Source of the DNA: Bacteroidales bacterium
GTDB lineage: Bacteria > Bacteroidota > Bacteroidia > Bacteroidales > FEN-979
Direction of reading: 5' to 3'
Assembly (NCBI GenBank): GCA_023229525.1
Contig: JALNZC010000001.1
Location: 124,001-188,000, forward strand
DNA: 64,000 nucleotides
Positions 26,801 through 35,000 of the stretch are shown piece after piece. Below the pieces are notes generated by a model. The model ran no database searches. It had not been told where the DNA came from and saw nothing but the letters and a program-made list of their open reading frames with translations. Within the stretch, counting starts at the first letter, position 1, and each line of letters starts with the position of its first letter. The position numbers were made by a program, and so were the translations under genes.

Positions 26801-27608
26801 CCTGCGGAAAGCGAAAATAGAATTGAACAATTCGGAGCAATACAATATCAAACGATAAAAATAATACAAGTAATCCCTTTCTGTTTTTCAACCAGGTCAG
26901 ATTGAGGAAAGCCCTATAAAGAAAAAAGAATAAGTACCATGACCCGCAGAGAAACAGGAATAAGAGCATTGCCGAAATTGCATTGGAATGCTTGTGATTC
27001 TTACCAATTACGATTGAAAAAAGATAGTTCCCTTCCGCGGAGAAAACGGGGTGATCATTTCTTACCTGTGTAATGTTGATGTATTCGGGAACATTAAATC
27101 GCGGAGAAAATTGATTTTTTATATAATCGTTCTGTATCGGAAATTCACTTCGGATGAGAAACCCACAATAACAAAGAAATGAACCATGCTTTTTAAATTG
27201 AAATGCGTACCAACCGTTTTTCAATTTTGTGACAAAGAACGGGCCTCTTGAACTTTGAATTAAATTTTCATTAATTGGAATTTTATTATCGTTCCAAAAA
27301 ATAAGCGAGTTGTGTTTATAAACAAAAATTAAAAAATCTCCAGGGTCAATATTTGATTTTATCCAATTATCAGGATGATTGGTAGTGTAACCGGTGATAG
27401 TATCGAAATTAGTACAAAAATGATCAAGCACTTTTTTTGAACTGTTTTCAGCATCAATGATTTTCTCCTGGATTATTTTCGCTGAAGAATTTGGATTGGG
27501 TTCGCCATTTGTATATTGCTGAACAACATATGTTAATCCATAAAAAAAGAAAGAAAGTATCAAATATAAAAAAACATTGTTTTTCCCCAATTTATGAATT
27601 AACCTCAT
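23883..27608 (-). CDS. Large NtrY-like membrane sensor histidine kinase
   Basis: A 1,241-residue inner-membrane sensor kinase. Its N-terminal 800 residues contain many hydrophobic segments (a first helix at ~11-28, a group of roughly seven between ~210 and 470, and further ones at ~720 and ~770) and two soluble, sensor-like regions. A HAMP-like linker (ITAPLTLLANTMSRL, ~960-1015) precedes the catalytic core: H-box AHEIKNPLTPMK (~1045), N-box NLINNAIQS, G1 FSDNGSGIP, and GMGLGLAIVKG. The core resembles NtrY kinases, but no response regulator is adjacent. The gene end overlaps gldH by about 17 nt, so the two may be cotranscribed. The stimulus is unknown. Confidence 0.9.
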   Translation of the reverse strand: MRLIHKLGKNNVFLYLILSFFFYGLTYVVQQYTNGEPNPNSSAKIIQEKIIDAENSSKKVLDHFCTNFDTITGYTTNHPDNWIKSNIDPGDFLIFVYKHNSLIFWNDNKIPINENLIQSSRGPFFVTKLKNGWYAFQFKKHGSFLCYCGFLIRSEFPIQNDYIKNQFSPRFNVPEYINITQVRNDHPVFSAEGNYLFSIVIGKNHKHSNAISAMLLFLFLCGSWYLFFFLYRAFLNLTWLKNRKGLLVLFLSFDIVLLRIVQFYFRFPQELYQSDIFGPSWYASSAIMNSLGDFVVNAFLLLLLALVFFHNRQSFHETYVKKFGKTIYPVIICILLLAFAFQALTHFIEDAVVNSSLALNLQNIAALNFNSCYGLFIICCLFFAFWCLSTGVSHIIFSLQVGLGKIFVAGGIALVLYGIICLWTKWPWQMLTVLFFTGYLLFLLYISKKRRPLFTFQYLLFFFCFFSAYGTCILNQANREKEKEKRKVFAVKMATRRNPVTETLYEQLERKMVADSIIQEALHSSSGVQEIDQEKISQYIISNFFTDYWTKFNVQVTFCYANKNLQIQPQGYLIKCNDYFQEIIRNYGESTTFRNLFFLDYGYGDERYLIALPEYEFNSRDNAGPCLYLELSIKTAYKDLGYPELLLDKTRFARTDFSEYAYGLYQYDRLVHGVGAYNYRIDLKQYLKSANSWPFFSKDDMEHYYYRVNNSTTLLVSKSKTTLFLWITPFSYLFILFSFIAFLVFSIVNIRKIGKFSPKSLRDRLQVSITGILILTSIIIGVVLILNIIKINQKKNDDNLQEKAFSVLTEIQHKYAGTHEWQTNSKEELNDFLVKLSNVFFTDINFYNNYGDLIATSRPQIFAEGLLSTKMNAYAFWKLIKEKGSFLIHKEEIGSLQYSSAYIPFFNTQNQLLGFVNLPYFSRQDELTKEISIVLVTFTNIYILLILFGVFVTLLISNYITAPLTLLANTMSRLRLDRVNEKINWKQSDEIGQLVGEYNRMVDDLKQSAEMLARSERESAWREMAKQVAHEIKNPLTPMKLNIQYLQKAWDEKAPDWDQRLERFSKTLIEQIDTLSAIASGFSDFAQMPPENRERLNLETLIPFVISLYKDSSPIQFGFASNATNPFVFGDKKQLIRVFTNLINNAIQSIDDPVKGWIQIQMENKTERLILQFSDNGSGIPVKKKDYIFQPNFTTKSSGMGLGLAIVKGIVENMNGEIFFTTEENKGTTFTIKFPGDVDEV

Positions 27609-27728
27609 TATATTGTTGATTTATAATTAATTAAAAACAACCCCACGGGAGCCCCTATAATCGAGTTTCGGATGTGGATTGACCAAGTTCTGCTAAAACA
27701 GGTAAATCGTTCAATAGCAGGCCTAAAA

Positions 27729-28619
27729 TTACGTAATTTTTGGTGTCAGAATGAAAATAAGGCTGGAGGTTCCCGTTTTAGTTTTATGTGCTAAAAAATT
27801 TGACCGGAATCCGGTCAAAACGGCTTTGAAATAATTGAATTCTCCGCTGCGATATTTTTCACTTAAAAGTGAAATATAATAGGCATCCAGTTTTTGGGGC
27901 AGAATTGCTTTTACGTCGAAGCCATGTTTTCCTACCAACCCAATAAATGAAGATGGGGCAAAATGATATAAATGTCGGGGAACATCATATGCCGCCCAGA
28001 ATTGTTTAAAATGCCGTGCATCCCAGGAATTACAATTGGGAACAGCCACAATTAAAATACCTTGTGGCTGCAACATTTTTTTTACTATTGTCAAGGTCTC
28101 ATTCAGGGCGTGAATGTGCTCGAGGACATGCCACATGGTTATACAATCAAATAAAATTGTAGCCCCATCGAAATCGCTGAGTTTTTCGCTGACGGAAAGA
28201 TGATTGCTTTCTCTGGCAAAATTCCGGGCTTTGCTGTTTGGTTCCAAACCATAAACCTTAATATTTTTCCCTTTGCAATAATGCAAGAATTCTCCGGTAC
28301 CACATCCAATATCTAAAAGACTGTCTGCATTTGTATGTGTTTTTATGATACGGTATTTCCTTCTGATTGAAACCACCCTTGCAATCCTGTAAATCCTAGA
28401 CGTTAAATTATTTTTTTGAGCATTATGAGATATATAATCGTCTGTCTGGTAATAAAGATCCATTTCATTTTCCTGTGGACGCGGGTTGACAAATTTTAAA
28501 CCGCATACACCACATTGCTGGATGGAAAAAACCTTCTGTGTTAGAAAATGATCAGCCACAGATAAAAAGGAAGTAAGTTCAGAATTTCCGCAAACCGGAC
28601 ATGAATTTAATTTTTCCAT
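27729..28619 (-). CDS. SAM-dependent methyltransferase with N-terminal zinc ribbon
   Basis: A 296-residue class I methyltransferase. The N-terminus has two CxxC pairs (CPVCGNSEL and CGVCGLKFVNPRP, ~8-50), a zinc ribbon seen in enzymes that act on sugars, lipids or small-molecule intermediates of surface-polysaccharide pathways. The SAM-binding loop is LLDIGCGTGEF, followed by the catalytic-core strand TILFDCITMWHVLEH. Substrate unknown. It lies 24 nt downstream of mnmG; that gap holds a parS-like palindrome. A 120-bp gap precedes the histidine kinase gene. Confidence 0.85.
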   Translation of the reverse strand: MEKLNSCPVCGNSELTSFLSVADHFLTQKVFSIQQCGVCGLKFVNPRPQENEMDLYYQTDDYISHNAQKNNLTSRIYRIARVVSIRRKYRIIKTHTNADSLLDIGCGTGEFLHYCKGKNIKVYGLEPNSKARNFARESNHLSVSEKLSDFDGATILFDCITMWHVLEHIHALNETLTIVKKMLQPQGILIVAVPNCNSWDARHFKQFWAAYDVPRHLYHFAPSSFIGLVGKHGFDVKAILPQKLDAYYISLLSEKYRSGEFNYFKAVLTGFRSNFLAHKTKTGTSSLIFILTPKIT

Positions 28620-28627
28620 GATAAAAA

Positions 28628-28643
28628 TGTTTCCCGTGGAACA
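28628..28643. promoter_or_regulatory. parS-like palindrome downstream of mnmG
   Basis: TGTTTCCCGTGGAACA matches the parS consensus TGTTNCACGTGAAACA at all but two defined positions (A to C in the centre, A to G in the right arm). It fills the gap between mnmG and the methyltransferase gene. ParB binding is inferred; possibly degenerate. Confidence 0.5.
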
Positions 28644-30512
28644 TCACCGACCGAAATGCACCAATAAGACAGAAATATCTGCGGGTGAAACCCCACTAAT
28701 CCTGCCTGCCTGCCCTAACGTCTTGGGCTTTATCTTATCAAGTTTTTCACGGGCTTCGTAAGACAAAGATTTGATTTTCATATAATCGAATTCCGCTTTT
28801 AAGGGAATATTTTCAAGGGCTACCAGTTTATTTGCCAGTTCTTGTTCTTTTTCAATATAATTTTCATATTTAATTTGGATTTCTATCTCGTCGATTATTT
28901 CTTCACTTATATCTCCGGAAATTTGAGCATACTGTTTAATTGAACTTATTTCATTAATCATTTCTTTTAACGAAATCTGAGGTCTGAGTAAAATGGTAGC
29001 AGCCTTCTGTTTTTGACTGATCTTATTTGTGCCTTTTTGCTCAAGTATTACATTTACATCTTCCGGAGACAAGTTGGTTGCTTTCAATAAAGTAATAAAA
29101 TCAGACACTTTTTTATATTTTTCAATCATCCTGTCGTATCTCGACTTTGTTGCTAAGCCCAGTGAATATGATTTCTGGGTAAGGCGTAAATCGGCATTAT
29201 CCTGCCTCAATAGAATCCTATACTCTGCCCTCGATGTAAACATCCTATATGGCTCTTCTGTTCCCTTTGTCACAAGGTCATCAATCAACACTCCAATATA
29301 GGCCTCAGATCTTTTTAAAATAAATTCCGGCTTGTTATTAATCTTCAGATGTGCATTGATCCCTGCAATAATGCCTTGAGCCGCAGCTTCTTCATAGCCA
29401 GTAGTTCCATTAATTTGGCCCGCAAAAAAGAGGCCTTCAATAATTTTTGTTTCCAGGTTCAAGTTCAATTGATGCGGCGGGAAGTAATCATATTCAATAG
29501 CATATCCGGGTCTGAAGAATTTTGCTTTCTCAAAACCGACAACCTTTCTTAAGGCTTTAAACTGGATTTCTTCCGGCAAGGAAGAAGAGAATCCATTAAC
29601 ATAATACTCGATGGTATTCCATCCTTCGGGTTCGATAAATAACTGGTGACGCTCTTTGGCTGAAAAGCGGTCTATTTTATCTTCTATAGAAGGACAGTAT
29701 CTGGGCCCCCTCCCTTTAATTCGCCCAGTGTACATAGGTGATTTATCAAATCCCGTTTTTAGTATTTCATGAACAATACTATTTGTATATGTAAGAAAAC
29801 AGCTTTTTTGGTTGGATAATTTTGGCGTCTCGGTATAAGAAAATCTTCCCGGATTTACATCTCCGGTTTGCTCCTCCATTCTATCAAAGTTGAGTGTCCT
29901 TCCATCAGCTCTCACCGGGGTTCCCGTTTTCATTCGCTGATATATAAACCCATGCTTGATTAGACTATTTGTTAAATCTTTTTCTGCCCTCTCTCCTATC
30001 CGGCCACCGGAAAAACTTTTTTCTCCAATGTGTATTATGCCATTTAAAAAAGTACCGTTTGCAAGAATTGCACTTTTACATCTGAAGGTTTTTCCTAATC
30101 CGGTTTTTAATCCATATATTTTTTTTCCCTTCACTATAATACCTGAGACAGTGTCTTGCCAAAAGTCAATGTTTCTATTGGACTCAAGCATTTTCCTCCA
30201 TTCCATTGAAAAAAGAACCCTGTCGTTCTGGGCTCGTGGACTCCACATAGCAGGACCTTTAGAGTGATTTAACATTCTGAATTGGATCATAGTCCTGTCG
30301 GTAATAATACCGGAATAACCGCCAAGTGCATCAATTTCACGAATAATCTGACCTTTTGCAATACCACCAATAGACGGATTACATGACATTTGAGCCATGT
30401 TTAACATGTTCATAGTAATTAATAACACCCTTGATCCTAAATTTGCAGCAGCATTTGCGGCTTCACATCCGGCATGACCCGCTCCAACAACGATAATATC
30501 GTATTCTTTCAT
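28644..30512 (-). CDS. mnmG: tRNA uridine-5-carboxymethylaminomethyl(34) synthesis enzyme MnmG
   Basis: A 622-residue FAD-dependent enzyme that, with MnmE, modifies wobble U34 of several tRNAs. ATG at 30512 is chosen: translation MKEYDIIVVGAGHAGCEAA starts directly with the FAD-binding GxGxxG motif, whereas the upstream TTG at 30542 would translate the parS-like palindrome. Family regions are CNPSIGGIAKGQ, TGTFLNG-type and GLFFAGQINGTTGYEEAAAQG. The C-terminal helical domain interacts with tRNA/MnmE. It follows ybeY in the same leftward unit. Confidence 0.97.
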   Translation of the reverse strand: MKEYDIIVVGAGHAGCEAANAAANLGSRVLLITMNMLNMAQMSCNPSIGGIAKGQIIREIDALGGYSGIITDRTMIQFRMLNHSKGPAMWSPRAQNDRVLFSMEWRKMLESNRNIDFWQDTVSGIIVKGKKIYGLKTGLGKTFRCKSAILANGTFLNGIIHIGEKSFSGGRIGERAEKDLTNSLIKHGFIYQRMKTGTPVRADGRTLNFDRMEEQTGDVNPGRFSYTETPKLSNQKSCFLTYTNSIVHEILKTGFDKSPMYTGRIKGRGPRYCPSIEDKIDRFSAKERHQLFIEPEGWNTIEYYVNGFSSSLPEEIQFKALRKVVGFEKAKFFRPGYAIEYDYFPPHQLNLNLETKIIEGLFFAGQINGTTGYEEAAAQGIIAGINAHLKINNKPEFILKRSEAYIGVLIDDLVTKGTEEPYRMFTSRAEYRILLRQDNADLRLTQKSYSLGLATKSRYDRMIEKYKKVSDFITLLKATNLSPEDVNVILEQKGTNKISQKQKAATILLRPQISLKEMINEISSIKQYAQISGDISEEIIDEIEIQIKYENYIEKEQELANKLVALENIPLKAEFDYMKIKSLSYEAREKLDKIKPKTLGQAGRISGVSPADISVLLVHFGR

Positions 30513-30524
30513 TATTTTTAATGT

Positions 30525-30540
30525 CGTTCCACGTGAAACC
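30525..30540. promoter_or_regulatory. parS-like palindrome upstream of mnmG
   Basis: CGTTCCACGTGAAACC carries the complete inner parS core GTTNCACGTGAAAC; only the two outermost bases differ from TGTTNCACGTGAAACA. It lies in the 48-bp ybeY-mnmG gap. Together with 28628-28643 it suggests a ParB-loading region. Confidence 0.65.
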
Positions 30541-30541
30541 A

Positions 30542-30558
30542 AATTCCGAAACGGAATT
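30542..30558. repeat. Perfect inverted repeat in the ybeY-mnmG gap
   Basis: AATTCCG and CGGAATT surround a 3-nt AAA loop, immediately downstream of the ybeY stop. No T-tract follows on either strand, so it is more likely an RNA-processing or stability hairpin than a terminator. Confidence 0.6.
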
Positions 30559-30560
30559 CA

Positions 30561-30992
30561 TTATTTCTCAATCAATTCAGAAAGATAAAACTCTTCCTTA
30601 TCGCGCATCAGCTCGCTTTCCTTCTTGGATTTATCCTTATATCCAATCAGATGAAGAATGCCATGAATAATTACTCTTCGAATTTCCTGCTGTGTCCTTT
30701 GGTTATATTTTTTTGCGTTATCCTTAACTCTATCAATACTTATAAAAATATCTCCACAGATGCTGCCCTGATCTTCCCCAAGTGGAAAAGTGATAATATC
30801 TGTCAGTGTGTCGTGCTTCAGGTATTTTTTATTCAATCGTTGAAGATATCGATCATCACAGAAAATGAAATTCAACTCTCCCGGCATACCGCCTTCTCCT
30901 CTAATTACTGCCTTTATCCAACCACGGATCTTGTTCTTTTGTGCTAAATCAAATTTGGTTTTTTCACTAAAAAAATTAATCCGCTCCTTCAT
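30561..30992 (-). CDS. ybeY: Endoribonuclease YbeY (rRNA maturation factor)
   Basis: A 143-residue metal-dependent endoribonuclease for 16S rRNA 3'-end maturation and ribosome quality control. The UPF0054 signature is HGILHLIGYKD: the two first histidines are present, while the third zinc ligand, usually His in HxxxHxxxxxH, is replaced by Asp. The same replacement may be common in this phylum. Upstream is the ATPase-like gene (17-nt overlap) and downstream mnmG, a neighbourhood often seen in Bacteroidota. Confidence 0.93.
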   Translation of the reverse strand: MKERINFFSEKTKFDLAQKNKIRGWIKAVIRGEGGMPGELNFIFCDDRYLQRLNKKYLKHDTLTDIITFPLGEDQGSICGDIFISIDRVKDNAKKYNQRTQQEIRRVIIHGILHLIGYKDKSKKESELMRDKEEFYLSELIEK

Positions 30993-31476
30993 TATTCTTA
31001 GACGTTATAGTCACTTTTTTACCCCAATATTCTTTTAGTTTATTTATCCTCTGCAAAGATTTTTCGTAATTCATACTTGTTACATAGAAAACCAGAATAA
31101 TACTTTTTGCATTAATTGAGATGGTAATTTCATCAGCCAACGCTTTTACAATAAATATTTCCTTTGACAATTTATGCTTTCTGATTTCCCTATCCAGATC
31201 ATCTTCCATATCCTCTATATTATATTCTTTTTCTCCGAGTCTAATTTTAAAAATTAGTCCTTTAGGGGTTCGTTCGAAAGAAATTAGAATTTCATCTGTT
31301 CCCTTTTCATTGTTAAGCGAAAAAAGTATACAAGTGGCTTCGGTGGTCGCAAGTAAAATATTCCCAAAGTACTCCTTATTTATATTATAATAATCGCATA
31401 TTTCTTCAACAAATCGTTCAAGTTTTGGGATTTCCTTTTTATTGCAAACGACTAATTCTCTGTAATCCTTTTTCAT
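30976..31476 (-). CDS. RsbW-like GHKL ATPase-fold protein
   Basis: A 166-residue cytoplasmic protein resembling anti-sigma-type HATPase (RsbW/SpoIIAB) domains: a helical N-terminus with FGNILLATTEATCILF in the position of the N-box (normally E-x-x-x-N), then DEILISFERTPKGLIFKIRLG, and a late strand. The N-box asparagine and the D-x-G-x-G glycine loop are not clearly retained, so kinase activity is doubtful. It is conserved between DUF4175 and ybeY genes in this lineage; the role is unknown. Its start is two nucleotides from the DUF4175 stop and its end overlaps ybeY. Confidence 0.7.
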   Translation of the reverse strand: MKKDYRELVVCNKKEIPKLERFVEEICDYYNINKEYFGNILLATTEATCILFSLNNEKGTDEILISFERTPKGLIFKIRLGEKEYNIEDMEDDLDREIRKHKLSKEIFIVKALADEITISINAKSIILVFYVTSMNYEKSLQRINKLKEYWGKKVTITSKNNEGAD

Positions 31477-31477
31477 T

Positions 31478-34400
31478 TTAATTTTCGATTTTAATTATAT
31501 AATTATTTACTTTATCTTTATAAAATCCATTTAAGGCCGGAGGGGTAAATTGTAATAGCTCCTGATCTGACCTTAGTTTTATTTTATACTTAAAATCTGA
31601 TAAAGGGTTACTAAATTTCTGGTTTTTTGATTCTGTGGACTCTCGCTTTTCTTCTTTATCTCGCATTTGTTCAGCTTTCTCTGATTCAAGCATGCGTGAA
31701 ACTATTTGTTTCTGTCTTTGCAACGTTTCTTGCGTAATTTGTTTATTTATTATATCTGTTTCATTTTGTTCCATTTCTTTCAATGCTTGTTTAATGGACC
31801 CACCATCCTTTAGCCCTTGCTCTAAAAGATCGTCTCTGTATTTTTGCATTTCATTTCGCAGCGCTTCCTGCTCCGCTGCCATTTTTGCAATTTGTTTATT
31901 CATCTCCGATTGACCGCTTTTATTTCCTTTGCCTTCATTTTTCATTTTTTCAATTCCGTCTTTTATTTGTTGTAACTGTTCTCCTAATTTTTGCTGCATG
32001 CTCTTTAAGTTTTTCATAGAACCTTTTCCACTTGAATTAGATGGTTTTTGGCAAGATTTCTTCTTCCCTTTACCCATCATGCTCATACTCATCTGCTGGT
32101 TCATTTTTTCTAAAGATTCATTTAAGAGGAGGGCAAGATTATTAATCGATGTCATTGCAAACTGCTGTTGCGATACGGCATTTGATGGTGTCCTGTTATT
32201 CATTGATTCTAACGCTGAGAGAATATTTTGGTTGATGGATGCAACCTCTCTAGTAATTATCGGTTGAATAATAATCTGTCTTTTTGCTATAGCATTCAAA
32301 GAATCCTCCACACCCCTTAATTTGTCACTCATTTCTTTTTGACTCTCAACTATTTCCGTATACTTTGGGTCGTTTCGAGCGATCAGGCGTGTATTTTTTA
32401 TCAGATCCTCCTGCTCATAGGACAGTCTTATTAAGTTTTCCAGTATCATCCTAATTTTCGAGGCGTCTTCCTCTAACTGCTCTTCTTCAGTTTCCTGCAT
32501 GCTTTCTTCCATCTGCATTGCCAACTCTTTCATTTCATTTGCAGCTTCTTTCTGCTCTTTTGAAATCTTGCCCGCACTCTTTCCTTCCAGTTGTTTTTCT
32601 ATTCGTTCAAGCTTTTTTGTAATCGAGTCTTGTTTCTGTCTTGCCTTGGACATATCGGGTTTGCTTTCAAGATTCTGACTATCCTTAGAGAGTTGTTTCA
32701 AACTTTTTGATACCGAATCGGATGAGTTTTTTATTTCCTTCTGTTCAGCCTTCATCTGTGTGTCAGTATCCTGCTTTTTTTCAGTTTGATCGGCTAGTTT
32801 TTCCTGTTCCTCTGCATTTCTTTTTAATGTGTTAATGAGATTTTCAACTTTTCGATCAAATTCAATCTGTTTAAACAATTCGAGATTTCTATCGAGTTGA
32901 CTTTCTAAATCCTTATTGTTCGTTTTCATTTTCTCCATCAGATCCCCAAGCTTGTTTTTATCAATCTGGTCCAGTAGCTTTTTCATTTCCTGCATAATTT
33001 TTCTCATCTCGTCCGTCAGCAGTTGATCCATTAATTTGTTCAATTGCTTTTGCTTCTCAAGAATCCTTTCACTTGTATTCAAATATTCTTCTTCATTCTG
33101 AATGTTTTCAAGATTTCGGTTCTTTATTTCTTCAATGTTTTTTAAGATGTTTTCATTGGATTTTATTAATTCCTCAACCTTTTTTTTCTCCTGCCATGAC
33201 AAGACGTTCTTTTCAGTCATTTTCCGGTTAAGATCCTCCATAGTTTGTTTAATGGATTCTGATTCGTGCACGCTCGTTTCAAGGGCATCTTCTATTTTTT
33301 CTCCGTTATTATCCGTGTGACTTTCAATCTCATTCAAAGTGGGAGTGGAGAGCGTACGGAGTTCAGAGCGTGTTGATTTTGGTCCATTGATTCCATCATT
33401 ATCCCAGACTTCAAAATAGTATGTAATTTTGTCACCATTGTCTTTTATTAATTGGGACAAGTTGGTTGCATAATAGAAATTCTGGGTATTTATGCTTGTC
33501 ACGATCGGGATAATAATAGAGTTAAATGAATGCTTTATTGTGTCTTTTTCTGTATTGGTTGAATAATTAAAGGTCAGTTTCGAAAATCCGTAATCATCTT
33601 TTATCGTTCCTTTAAAAAACAGCGACGTCTTTATTATCGTGTCAACGGTTTCCGAAACACTGATAGAGGGAAATCCGTCATTAATTACTGAAATTTTGAA
33701 TAATAGTGAATCAACATTGAATGTGTATTTGTTCCGAGGTATAATGGAGTAGGGGGTGGTTGTGAAAAATTTTCGGAAGTAAGTAAATTTGTTGGTCTCC
33801 TGCTTTTGTAAGCTGATTCGTTCATTTAAAAAATGTAAACTGATCTCATTAACGTCTTTAGTGTAAAACGTCCAGCTTAATTTTGAGCCTTCGGGGACAA
33901 TCATATCGCCGGTATTTTCATAAGTTTCCGGAGGTTTATTTATGTAACCGGGAAAATCAACTTTGATGCCAAAATTCAGTATAATGGGTTTAGGATATAC
34001 TTTTAATTCAAATTCCTCCGATAAAAATGCTCCGGCGAGAAATTTAAAGACAACGTCCGATTGTAAAGATTTAAATAGATAGGAATAGATAAAACCTTTG
34101 TTTTTTCGCATTTTATAAGTAACCCCACCGGTCTGAATGAAAATTTCTGTTGGGATTTCCTCCCCTGTAAGTTTAATTTTCAACTCAAAATCCTCCTGTT
34201 GCATCACGCTGAGTTGTTTATTGATAATTTCAATCCTGAAAGGAACAGATCGTTCAAATGTCTGATTAAAGCGTATTATCCGTCGTGTAGGATCCGAAAT
34301 TGTCTGTGGAGAAAGTATCGCAAGCAGCAGCAGTACTAGCAGTGGAATACTGACATATTTTAAATACTTCAGGTTTTTGCGAAGATTGATGGCGGTAGTA

Positions 34401-34828
34401 AAATGAAATATTTTTAATCTATTGATTTTTTGATCGATACTGGCTTCAAGTAAGGAAGAGTGTTCAGAATCGGTTTTTTGCTGTCGGATTAATTGTAAGG
34501 TATTTATAAGTTTATCCTGGATATCAATAAAATGATCACCAATAATTTCAGCAGCTTGATCATAGCTTATAAACCTGCCGATTTTTAATAATTGAAAGAG
34601 GGGAATCAATACATAGCGGAATAGAAAAAAAAGAGATGCCGAAATATAACCAAAGAGTATAAGTGCTCTGATTGTTTGGTTGAAATGAAATAGAAATTCA
34701 AGTATTATGAAGACCAAATAAGTTCCACCCAGGAAGGCCGAAAGGAAAAGGCTTCCCCGGATAAGCCGGTTGCGGTAATACTTTTTTATAAACCGGTCAA
34801 GTTTGTGAAGTAAAATTTGGTCGTTCAT
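31478..34828 (-). CDS. DUF4175 family membrane protein with long coiled coil
   Basis: A 1,116-residue protein. Three hydrophobic segments lie in the N-terminal ~175 residues (~24-45, ~53-75, ~155-172), followed by a periplasmic beta-rich region (~185-490) and a very long charged, coiled-coil-forming C-terminal half (~500-1075, many E/K/Q heptads, e.g. KKVEELIKSNENILKNIEEI). This is the DUF4175 architecture, common in Bacteroidota and of unknown function; a large envelope-spanning scaffold is conceivable. It starts the leftward run to gldH. Confidence 0.83.
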   Translation of the reverse strand: MNDQILLHKLDRFIKKYYRNRLIRGSLFLSAFLGGTYLVFIILEFLFHFNQTIRALILFGYISASLFFLFRYVLIPLFQLLKIGRFISYDQAAEIIGDHFIDIQDKLINTLQLIRQQKTDSEHSSLLEASIDQKINRLKIFHFTTAINLRKNLKYLKYVSIPLLVLLLLAILSPQTISDPTRRIIRFNQTFERSVPFRIEIINKQLSVMQQEDFELKIKLTGEEIPTEIFIQTGGVTYKMRKNKGFIYSYLFKSLQSDVVFKFLAGAFLSEEFELKVYPKPIILNFGIKVDFPGYINKPPETYENTGDMIVPEGSKLSWTFYTKDVNEISLHFLNERISLQKQETNKFTYFRKFFTTTPYSIIPRNKYTFNVDSLLFKISVINDGFPSISVSETVDTIIKTSLFFKGTIKDDYGFSKLTFNYSTNTEKDTIKHSFNSIIIPIVTSINTQNFYYATNLSQLIKDNGDKITYYFEVWDNDGINGPKSTRSELRTLSTPTLNEIESHTDNNGEKIEDALETSVHESESIKQTMEDLNRKMTEKNVLSWQEKKKVEELIKSNENILKNIEEIKNRNLENIQNEEEYLNTSERILEKQKQLNKLMDQLLTDEMRKIMQEMKKLLDQIDKNKLGDLMEKMKTNNKDLESQLDRNLELFKQIEFDRKVENLINTLKRNAEEQEKLADQTEKKQDTDTQMKAEQKEIKNSSDSVSKSLKQLSKDSQNLESKPDMSKARQKQDSITKKLERIEKQLEGKSAGKISKEQKEAANEMKELAMQMEESMQETEEEQLEEDASKIRMILENLIRLSYEQEDLIKNTRLIARNDPKYTEIVESQKEMSDKLRGVEDSLNAIAKRQIIIQPIITREVASINQNILSALESMNNRTPSNAVSQQQFAMTSINNLALLLNESLEKMNQQMSMSMMGKGKKKSCQKPSNSSGKGSMKNLKSMQQKLGEQLQQIKDGIEKMKNEGKGNKSGQSEMNKQIAKMAAEQEALRNEMQKYRDDLLEQGLKDGGSIKQALKEMEQNETDIINKQITQETLQRQKQIVSRMLESEKAEQMRDKEEKRESTESKNQKFSNPLSDFKYKIKLRSDQELLQFTPPALNGFYKDKVNNYIIKIEN

Positions 34829-34918
34829 CTTTCTTTTACATGTTCCTTGTAAAGTACAGATTAAAAATGCATTTGGTTGTGATTAACACTATAGAAAATC
34901 TAAATTTATTTAACGATA

Positions 34919-34926
34919 CAAAAGTA
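34919..34926 (-). promoter_or_regulatory. Putative -7 element for the DUF4175-gldH run
   Basis: On the minus strand TACTTTTG fits TAnnTTTG, 91 nt upstream of the DUF4175 start. No clear -33 partner was seen. Confidence 0.4.
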
Positions 34927-34969
34927 CGAATATCCCGCCCTGGTTTTCATTGGGAAGGGAAGAATAGCT

Positions 34970-34977
34970 TATTTTTG
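34970..34977 (+). promoter_or_regulatory. Putative -7 element of gltX
   Basis: TATTTTTG fits TAnnTTTG and lies 24 nt upstream of the gltX ATG, divergent from the DUF4175 promoter. Confidence 0.5.
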
Positions 34978-35000
34978 CTTTCCATTAATAAACGTGTGAA

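Noticed and set aside
27640..27660. Short GC-rich stretch (CCCCACGGGAGCCCC) between methyltransferase and histidine kinase genes
   Set aside because: I considered a small RNA or SRP RNA, but there is no consensus loop, no promoter and no terminator-type tail.
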